Under the pieces are notes generated by a model. It worked only from the letters and a program-made list of their open reading frames with translations, did no database searches and was not told where the DNA came from. Both the position numbers and the translations under genes were made by a program. From Bacteroidales bacterium (GTDB lineage Bacteria; Bacteroidota; Bacteroidia; Bacteroidales; WCHB1-69): 50,023 nucleotides of DNA. The stretch covers positions 1-50,023 of the forward strand of contig JAILCI010000024.1 in the NCBI GenBank assembly GCA_024686335.1, read 5' to 3'. Shown here piece after piece: positions 44,283-50,023 of the stretch; position 1 is the stretch's first letter, and the number at the start of each line of letters is the position of its first letter.

Positions 44283-45502
44283 TAGCACACTTTTCTTTTA
44301 CCTGTCACCACCTCCGTGATGAGGGATTGCTTATATTCACGCAGAAGTTCAATCTGTCGCTTGACTGCTGTGATTTGCTTGTCGATTTCAGCACAACGGG
44401 AGTCAAGATAATTGGCAATTTCCGTTTGTTCAGTAGGGTCGGGGTAGGGTAATCTTACATTCGCATAACTATCTGCGGAAATCTCTTTAAAAGTTGCTCC
44501 AGAACCTAACAAATCAAAGAATTCAGTTGCGACACTAAGAACATAATAGTAGAATAATGAATTTACTTCTTTGGGCACACAAGATAAACATCCTTGGTTT
44601 GTACATAGTTCAACGTTATTAATTGCAACAGTGCCTATTGGTGCTCGTTTGGAGAAAATTATACTGCCTGGAGGGACTAATTGCGTATTACAAGAATTAT
44701 AACCTTGTTGGGTGATTGTTCTTGAACCTTTATCGATGAACTTGTCTTCAGTTTTATAATCGGCTGGAGTTACCCATACAATGTCTCCATCCCAGTAGTT
44801 TTTATTTTCTGTTTTTGGTGTGGCTCCAGCAAAAATATCAAAGAAGAATTTGATTTTTTTGACTTCCCAATGTTCTGGCACCATCCCAATCCATTCCACA
44901 CCGCTGTCCTTCATAGGCACGTTTGGGTTGAGGCCGCGTGTCACCGCTTGGGTGATTTCACTTTGCTTCAGTTCCTGCAGAAGTTCAATGCGTCGCTCCT
45001 GTGTGGCTACAACCTTGTCGATGTCCGCGCAACGGGCGTCTAAGTAAGAGGCGATAGCTTGCTGCTCGGGGAGAGGTGGAACACAAACATGATTATTACC
45101 TAAATCTGTTTGCGTCATGCTTGGTAATGCAGTAGCTGTCTGATAATATGCAAATGGAAAAGTTATTGCTTGATAAAACATGTATCTACAACATGTCTTA
45201 TTTTTAGGAATAGCATAAAACATTGTGTCGACAGCCCAAAATTTCCCTTTAAAATATAATGGTTTATCTACAGTTCCTTTTCGACCTAATAAAACAACTT
45301 CTCCATCATGCATGAATTGAGATGCATAAGCAAATTGTCCACCAGAACCAATAACGGGATAACCATCCTCTGCTTGAACATGTTTATAATCCATACCATT
45401 GTTTATGTTCATATTGAATTTGAAAGGCATAACTTCCCAATGTTCTGGCACATCGCCAATCCACTCAATACCTGATGACTTATATTTATCGTATTGCTTC
45501 AT
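44282..45502 (-). CDS. hsdS: Type I restriction-modification system, specificity subunit
   Basis: 406 residues with the duplicated half-structure of HsdS. The repeat SGIEWIGDVPEHWEV (about 10-24) and SGVEWIGMVPEHWEV (200-214) open the two target-recognition domains. PPLPEQQAIASYLD (142-155) and DPTEQTEIANYLD (355-367) open the two conserved spacers. HsdS recognises the DNA target, each half contributing one part of a bipartite site. The stop is 63 nt before hsdR, and hsdM ends 2 nt before its start. The recognition sequence cannot be read from the protein by eye. Confidence 0.93.
   Translation of the reverse strand: MKQYDKYKSSGIEWIGDVPEHWEVMPFKFNMNINNGMDYKHVQAEDGYPVIGSGGQFAYASQFMHDGEVVLLGRKGTVDKPLYFKGKFWAVDTMFYAIPKNKTCCRYMFYQAITFPFAYYQTATALPSMTQTDLGNNHVCVPPLPEQQAIASYLDARCADIDKVVATQERRIELLQELKQSEITQAVTRGLNPNVPMKDSGVEWIGMVPEHWEVKKIKFFFDIFAGATPKTENKNYWDGDIVWVTPADYKTEDKFIDKGSRTITQQGYNSCNTQLVPPGSIIFSKRAPIGTVAINNVELCTNQGCLSCVPKEVNSLFYYYVLSVATEFFDLLGSGATFKEISADSYANVRLPYPDPTEQTEIANYLDSRCAEIDKQITAVKRQIELLREYKQSLITEVVTGKRKVC
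44862..45451. repeat. 20-bp direct repeats inside hsdS
   Basis: Two identical 20-bp copies of ACTTCCCAATGTTCTGGCAC, at 44862-44881 and 45432-45451, encode the PEHWEV region in front of the two recognition domains. Such repeats can mediate exchange of recognition halves by recombination. Confidence 0.7.
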
Positions 45503-45504
45503 GG

Positions 45505-47295
45505 TTATTCTGTTTTTTTAAGGATTGACAATTCCGATTCCATCTCTTTGTCCAGTGCCATCAGCTCCGCTAGAATCTCATCAGTGGAGCGCAAAGGCTT
45601 ATAGCGGTAGAACATTTTTGTAAAGGGGAATTCACAGCCTATTTTATCCTTTGTGCGGTCCATCCAGGCGTCGGGTACAAAGCGTAATACTTCCTCTTTA
45701 AAGTAGGTGTCTATATCAGTTTTGAGCGGTATGCGTTCTGTGTCGCGCAGGGAGCTGTCGGGTTGCGGTTTGCCCTTCTTCAAGATGGGTTCTCCGTTCC
45801 CATTGCACAAGGGGCGTTCCACGGTCACCTTAGTGTAGAGGAAATCTTCATTGTCCATCAGTTTGGCCACTTCAACCTCTTCCCCGCCTATAGTCATGGA
45901 TGCATTATTATAGTTGCGATACAGCTCCACGATTTTCGCTGTGGCTTCATCAGAAATGCTGTAGCGCTTCTTTCCCAGATTCTTTTGCAGCAGTGCAGAG
46001 AAGGTCTCTTGGTCTGCCGCGTTGATGAAGAGAACCTTACCCTTGTGAGACTCCGGTTTTTTGTTGTCGAGAATCCAAAGGTATGTGGCAATATCGGTAC
46101 TGTAAAACAGGCTCTTCGGGATGGCCACAATTGCATCTAACAGGTCGCGGTCGAGGAAGCTTTTGCGGATATTGCTCCAGCCGCTGCCGGCGTCTCCGTT
46201 AAAGAGAGGGGAGCCGTTCAGCACAATGCCGATGCGGGAACCGTTATCGGGGTCCATCTTGCTGATCATGTGCTGGAGGAAGAGTAGGGAACCGTCCGAG
46301 GTGCTGGGCAGTCCTGCGGAGAAACGACCATCGGGGTTCTCGCTCTCCGCTTTGATGGTTTTCTCAATCTTTTTCCAGTCCACGCCGAACGGTGGATTAG
46401 CCAACATGTAGTTGAAGACCTTTCCTGCGAACTTGTCGTTGGCGAGAGTGTCGCCTACTTCAATCTGGCCGCTTTGCAGCTCGCCTGTCAGCAGCATGTC
46501 TGATTTACAGATGGCGTAGGTCTTTTCGTTCAACTCCTGACCGTTCAGGATTACGTGTACGTCCGTTCTGCCGGCTTTCTGGGCCTCCTCTTCGATATGT
46601 TTCTTTGCCACAGTCAGGATGCCTCCGGTGCCGCAGCAAGGGTCGTAGATGCTGAAATGTCGTCCGGGCACTTGAATGTCGTCCTCTTTGCCTGTCAGCA
46701 CTAGTGATACAAGGGTTCGCACAATGTCGCGAGGAGTGTAGAACTGACCCGCCTTAGTGTTGGTGGTCTCCTTAGCTCTACGGATTATAATCTCAAAGAT
46801 GGTACCCATCTTGACATTATCCACATTGTCAGGACCTAGGTCGATATTGGCAAACTGTTGGGTCACCTGATAGAGGAGGTTTTCGCGGTTTAGACGGCTG
46901 TAGATTTTGCTCAGGTCGCCGTTTTCTGCATCCTCATGGGTGAAGTTGTTCAGGATATCCTTGATATTGTCGGTATAGCCATCCAGGTACAGCTTGAAGT
47001 TTGTGGCTATGGCCGAGGGTTTGTCGAGCAGTTTACTCAGCGTGAGACCGCTTGTATTGTAGAACTGGAGGTTGTTCTTTCTCATCAGCGATTTCAGCAC
47101 CACCTCGCGCATTTTGGGGTCATTATTTTTTGCCAGTTCCTTTTCTATAGAGTCGCGCACGGGCAGCAGGATGCAGTCCATACGTCTGAGTACGGTAAAG
47201 GGCAGGATCACGTTTTCGACTTCAGTATCGTCGTATGTGTCGCGGATAGTTTCTTTTACGTTCCAGATCATGCTGGCAAGTTCTTGTTCGGTCAT
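45505..47295 (-). CDS. hsdM: Type I restriction-modification system, methyltransferase subunit
   Basis: 596 residues. The N-terminal helical HsdM domain (about 1-150) is followed by the N6-adenine methyltransferase core: SAM-binding motif DPCCGTGG (218-225) and the catalytic NPPF (300-303). It transfers a methyl group to the adenines of the HsdS target and, together with HsdR, forms the restriction complex. It has its own TATTTTTG box about 90 nt upstream and a separate dyad, distinct from the ATAGGTTCA dyad of hsdR. hsdS starts 2 nt after its stop. Confidence 0.95.
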   Translation of the reverse strand: MTEQELASMIWNVKETIRDTYDDTEVENVILPFTVLRRMDCILLPVRDSIEKELAKNNDPKMREVVLKSLMRKNNLQFYNTSGLTLSKLLDKPSAIATNFKLYLDGYTDNIKDILNNFTHEDAENGDLSKIYSRLNRENLLYQVTQQFANIDLGPDNVDNVKMGTIFEIIIRRAKETTNTKAGQFYTPRDIVRTLVSLVLTGKEDDIQVPGRHFSIYDPCCGTGGILTVAKKHIEEEAQKAGRTDVHVILNGQELNEKTYAICKSDMLLTGELQSGQIEVGDTLANDKFAGKVFNYMLANPPFGVDWKKIEKTIKAESENPDGRFSAGLPSTSDGSLLFLQHMISKMDPDNGSRIGIVLNGSPLFNGDAGSGWSNIRKSFLDRDLLDAIVAIPKSLFYSTDIATYLWILDNKKPESHKGKVLFINAADQETFSALLQKNLGKKRYSISDEATAKIVELYRNYNNASMTIGGEEVEVAKLMDNEDFLYTKVTVERPLCNGNGEPILKKGKPQPDSSLRDTERIPLKTDIDTYFKEEVLRFVPDAWMDRTKDKIGCEFPFTKMFYRYKPLRSTDEILAELMALDKEMESELSILKKTE

Positions 47296-47385
47296 AGGTA
47301 GATGTTATTGAGGTGTTTTAAATTGTTGTAATAAAAATGATTTTAAAAGTTGAATTAAACTGATTGTGTTAAACGACTAAGGTTG

Positions 47386-47393
47386 CAAAAATA
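47386..47393 (-). promoter_or_regulatory. Putative -7 box of hsdM
   Basis: TATTTTTG on the minus strand, with no clear TTG at the usual distance. A 10-bp dyad arm (47408-47417) lies 14 nt upstream of this box, so it may overlap the -33 region. Confidence 0.5.
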
Positions 47394-47407
47394 GCATTTT
47401 AAGGATT

Positions 47408-47472
47408 AAAAGTATCATAAAATCGTTCGTTTTTGACACGGTATTTTCATTATTTGAAAATGTGATACTTTT
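47408..47472. promoter_or_regulatory. Widely spaced dyad between the 31-codon ORF and hsdM
   Basis: AAAAGTATCA (47408-47417) and TGATACTTTT (47463-47472), exact 10-bp arms 45 nt apart. Inside are TTTTCA and TGAAAA, a second dyad of 6 bp (spaced by TTATT). The pair sits just upstream of the hsdM -7 box and would suit binding by two dimers or a loop. Confidence 0.45.
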
Positions 47473-47473
47473 A

Positions 47474-47569
47474 TTATTTGAAGAAGTCACTAGGATCTTT
47501 TCCGAAAAACATGCCGACAAAGACTTGTAAGATTAATCCAATGCCTCCGATAATTATGAAAAGTGTCAT
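47474..47569 (-). CDS. Putative 31-residue membrane protein upstream of hsdM
   Basis: ATG at 47569 to TAA at 47474-47476. The product is mostly one hydrophobic helix (MTLFIIIGGIGLILQVFVG) followed by a short charged tail (GKDPSDFFK). No Shine-Dalgarno is visible, which is normal here. It sits about 36 nt after the predicted start from promoter C, fitting a real short leader. The same region gives longer frames in other reading directions, but they have the composition of chance ORFs. Its link to restriction is by position only. Confidence 0.5.
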   Translation of the reverse strand: MTLFIIIGGIGLILQVFVGMFFGKDPSDFFK

Positions 47570-47611
47570 AATGAAATAATTTTGGTGAATAAAAGCGGTT
47601 AATTACGGATG

Positions 47612-47650
47612 CAAATATTAAAAAAATAGGTTCAGAGATATTGGAGATAT
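47612..47650 (-). promoter_or_regulatory. Promoter and operator dyad C, upstream of the 31-codon ORF
   Basis: On the minus strand AATATTTG (47619-47612, one mismatch to TAnnTTTG) is exactly 6 nt from ATAGGTTCA (47626-47634), 7 nt, TGGAGATAT (47642-47650). The second arm is degenerate (6 of 9 bases). The geometry is identical to copies A and B. It overlaps the stop codon of the gene at 47650. Confidence 0.6.
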
Positions 47651-48732
47651 TATTGTTGTTGAACAAGAAGTCGATTTCGTAGGTCATGTATTGTGGAAAA
47701 TGTGTTTGATCCACACAATGCTACGTAATTTTTCGCATTATCTGTTCCTTGATCGTACTCACATTTTCCTCTTATATGCATTTCTTGGAATTTTGTAAGT
47801 AGGTCGTTTATTCTTTTAACTGCTGGACTAGAATTGTCATAAAGGCCATGAGAATAAACGTACTCAATTCGAAGATCTTGGTTGCATATTGGACAACCAT
47901 CATTCTTAAAAGCTTTTATTAGATGATCTACTGTTATGATGAAATAATTTGAAATAATTCTACGATCATGTGTGGCATCATAATTGAAACAACTACCGGA
48001 GACTGAAAACAACTCGATAATAATATTATATGGTTTTCTAAGTTCTAGTTTGATAAACTCATCAAGTTGTCTTACTACATTTTCTCTTTTATAGTTGCGA
48101 TCTGTGCTGGCATTTTCGTCAAATAATACAAGTACATGATAGTCACATGATAATGATTTGGGAAGAATGCATCTTAATATCTGTTTGATGTTCTCAATCC
48201 CATCCGTATAACCACTTTTATATTTCCCCTCCCATCCGAATATATACCTGTCTACGATTATTAAAGAATTACTGGGTACTTTTAAACCATTATTGAAAAG
48301 ATCTTTCCAAGAGTATTCATAATTATCTTTAAATAAAGCAATTTTATGCTCTTCTCCAGATATGTCACATTCACGTAGGTTATCGGTTGATTGGCATAGG
48401 ATGCCGTATTTTTCCTGTATAGCTTGAGCTTGTTGTTTATCAATATCTAGTAAAAAAACGCCTTGAGGTTCACTTAATAGGAACTCAGTATCATCATTAA
48501 TTATATTGTTAAAGTCTTTTTTTGATACTGTCAAATTGATGTCATAGCTTTCTGAAAAGGTGAACAAAGGATCGTTGTAATCTTCCAATTCTTCATATAT
48601 GTTTTTGTCTAGAAATAAAACAGTTTGTTTTGACAAAAGAGTAAACCAAACATTTCGTTCTTTTTCCTCTTTGGGCATCTCTTCTAAGCAAATGCGCTCC
48701 AATGAAGCAGCTGAAATATATATTCTAAACAT
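47650..48732 (-). CDS. Unknown protein paired with AAA ATPase (candidate defence effector)
   Basis: 360 residues, cytosolic. A strand-rich N-terminal part (MFRIYISAASLERI) leads to a helical middle, and text such as NSLIIVDRYIFGWEGKYK and DYHVLVLFDENAS shows buried beta strands ending in acidic residues, as in nuclease-like or Rossmann folds. A C-x-x-C (CPICNQDL, near residue 282-290) and a Cys nearby may bind a metal. I do not recognise the family. It starts 3 nt after the end of the ATPase gene, so they form one operon and probably one system. It is AT-rich like the PLD module. Confidence 0.65.
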   Translation of the reverse strand: MFRIYISAASLERICLEEMPKEEKERNVWFTLLSKQTVLFLDKNIYEELEDYNDPLFTFSESYDINLTVSKKDFNNIINDDTEFLLSEPQGVFLLDIDKQQAQAIQEKYGILCQSTDNLRECDISGEEHKIALFKDNYEYSWKDLFNNGLKVPSNSLIIVDRYIFGWEGKYKSGYTDGIENIKQILRCILPKSLSCDYHVLVLFDENASTDRNYKRENVVRQLDEFIKLELRKPYNIIIELFSVSGSCFNYDATHDRRIISNYFIITVDHLIKAFKNDGCPICNQDLRIEYVYSHGLYDNSSPAVKRINDLLTKFQEMHIRGKCEYDQGTDNAKNYVALCGSNTFSTIHDLRNRLLVQQQ

Positions 48733-48735
48733 ATG

Positions 48736-50023
48736 TTACTCTTGTTTTTTTGCATTCTTCAACACAGCCATATGTAACTTTCCAGCCTCATTAATGAACC
48801 CATCACCAAATTTTCTTTCAAAGAGGCCAGTGGTAGAATAAACCATATCATAGGGAATACCGTCGGAAGGGAAATAATAGACCTTGAAAGGATTGTGGTT
48901 GTCAAGTTTTTCTTGGGTGGTGTAGTTGTTTCCGACAATGACTTGCGAACGTCGTATTAGATATTCAGAATGGGTTTCTATTATGAAACGAAAATCATAT
49001 TTGGTGTTCAGTTCGAAAAACAAATCGGCAATTTTACTCTGAAACATAGGATGGAGATTTTGTTCAGGTTCCTCTATGATGATAATGTGCGAATAGTGAA
49101 GCCTCGAATTGAGATTGTTTGCTGATTTTGACTTTTTGGGGAGCGTTATAGCCAATCTGAATAAAAGTACCATCAATTGAATGCTTCCCATTCCCATATC
49201 TGCCAGGTTAACAGATTTATCATTGTTGTTAATAATTTTAACTAGGTGTGCTTCTCCTCCAACAGATGTTATTTTGTAATCCTTTCCTATGCCAAATTCT
49301 TTCATCCAATATTTTATAAAAGTTCTTTTATAATCTCCGTCAGATTTTGGAAGTGAAGCAAATTCGTCAATGGTTCTCGAAAGATAATCATTTGTGTCTT
49401 TTGCACTGTAGATAACGGTTTGAGTTACTGCATGAGCATATAGGTATTCTATAGATATAATTCCTTGCAAATATTGAGTTTTAGGAAAACGGAAAATCCA
49501 TTCTTCACCTTTAGGATTGTCAAATACTGTTAGAGTGTACTTTTTAAGGAAGGTAACAGTTTCTTCGTTGACATTATCTATAGGTTTTAATTTATTTACT
49601 AATTCACTACCAATATAATTTTTAGTTTTATCAAATTCCATAGTAGCGCTAATGGCTATTTCAATGGTAGATTCTAGGGTGTCAATTAAATCAAGACCGT
49701 AATACTTTAGATATTGTGTGATATTATATTCTAACCTGTATTTTTTAGGGATAGATTTCAAAAATGATTGTACAACAGTTCTCTTTTTGCCAGAAATAAA
49801 CGATAATTGACCACTCGAAACTTCTGTTGACTTGAATTCAATTGTTGCAGTATTGTTTTGGAGATCGAAAAGAGAATAAATACCCATCGATATATATTCG
49901 ATACTAATCTTTGAAATAATACCATATGCCGTTTCTTCGTCGTTGTTGTCTCCTATAACATCGATTGAGATATATTGTTCTCCTAAACAAGTGGAAAAAG
50001 TAATGATGTTATTTTTTGCTTCA
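48736..50023 (-). CDS. AAA ATPase, DUF3696-like (5' end outside window)
   Basis: The frame stays open through the right edge: the 45 codons before the Met at 49887 read as ordinary protein (KNNIITFSTCLGEQY, GDNNDEETAYGIISK), so the start lies beyond base 50023. A signature and D-loop type part are followed by the Walker B-like strand HIIIIEEPEQNLHPMFQSK and the sensor ETHSEYLIRRSQ. The C-terminal FGDGFINEAGKLH resembles the DUF3696 ending. Walker A should be in the missing part. ATPases of this AAA15/OLD-like group drive several two-gene defence systems, as sensors for their effector. Confidence 0.8.
   Translation of the reverse strand, partial: EAKNNIITFSTCLGEQYISIDVIGDNNDEETAYGIISKISIEYISMGIYSLFDLQNNTATIEFKSTEVSSGQLSFISGKKRTVVQSFLKSIPKKYRLEYNITQYLKYYGLDLIDTLESTIEIAISATMEFDKTKNYIGSELVNKLKPIDNVNEETVTFLKKYTLTVFDNPKGEEWIFRFPKTQYLQGIISIEYLYAHAVTQTVIYSAKDTNDYLSRTIDEFASLPKSDGDYKRTFIKYWMKEFGIGKDYKITSVGGEAHLVKIINNNDKSVNLADMGMGSIQLMVLLFRLAITLPKKSKSANNLNSRLHYSHIIIIEEPEQNLHPMFQSKIADLFFELNTKYDFRFIIETHSEYLIRRSQVIVGNNYTTQEKLDNHNPFKVYYFPSDGIPYDMVYSTTGLFERKFGDGFINEAGKLHMAVLKNAKKQE

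Noticed and set aside
44282-45502. Phase-variable hsdS inversion system
   Set aside because: Only one hsdS gene and no invertase gene lie in the window. The direct repeats alone do not show inversion.
47490-47714. 74-codon minus-strand frame over the promoter C region
   Set aside because: It runs over the end of the neighbouring gene and across the dyad, and its composition is that of a chance ORF. The shorter 47474-47569 frame fits the promoter better.

Overview
The window looks like a chromosomal segment of a member of the Bacteroidales (phylum Bacteroidota). The reasons are the promoter boxes of the form TAnnTTTG ahead of several genes, weak Shine-Dalgarno sites, a gyrA/TPR/M16-peptidase neighbourhood with secreted Bacteroidota-type proteins, and interspersed low-complexity intergenic repeats. 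I cannot name the species.

Layout. (1) Positions 1-16.5 kb are the right end of a tailed prophage: the 3' part of a tape-measure gene, tail genes, a long run of fibre or receptor-binding genes (several with LamG-like lectin folds and one shared N-terminal tag), a large baseplate-like protein, and a convergent tyrosine recombinase lying beside a tRNA-Glu gene, which is the probable attachment site. (2) 16.7-26.3 kb is ordinary chromosome: a conserved hypothetical gene, gyrA, two secreted TPR paralogues, an M16 zinc protease and a small Smr-domain gene. (3) 26.4-30.9 kb holds a lipoprotein/secreted-protein pair and a LytTR regulator coupled to a membrane protein, followed by a 650-bp gene-free, repeat-rich stretch. 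(4) 31.5-50 kb is a defence island: a toxin-antitoxin-like XRE-ImmA/PIN pair; a secreted small protein; a two-gene module with a phospholipase D (HKD)-like protein; a DUF2130 coiled-coil/nuclease-like gene; a complete type I restriction-modification system (hsdM, hsdS, hsdR) with a small membrane protein downstream of hsdR and a 31-codon membrane ORF upstream of hsdM; and an AAA ATPase paired with an unknown protein at the right edge.

The most notable signals are in the island. The same dyad (ATAGGTTCA, 7 nt, TGAACCTAT) lies exactly 6 nt upstream of a TAnnTTTG-type box in front of three units: the 31-codon ORF, hsdR with its membrane-protein partner, and DUF2130. hsdM has a separate promoter with a different dyad. 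This suggests that the restriction arm and accessory genes are co-regulated apart from the methylase. The PLD two-gene module and the ATPase two-gene module both look like defence systems, but I cannot match either to a named system. The PLD module is flanked by copies of a palindromic repeat, so it may be a movable cassette.
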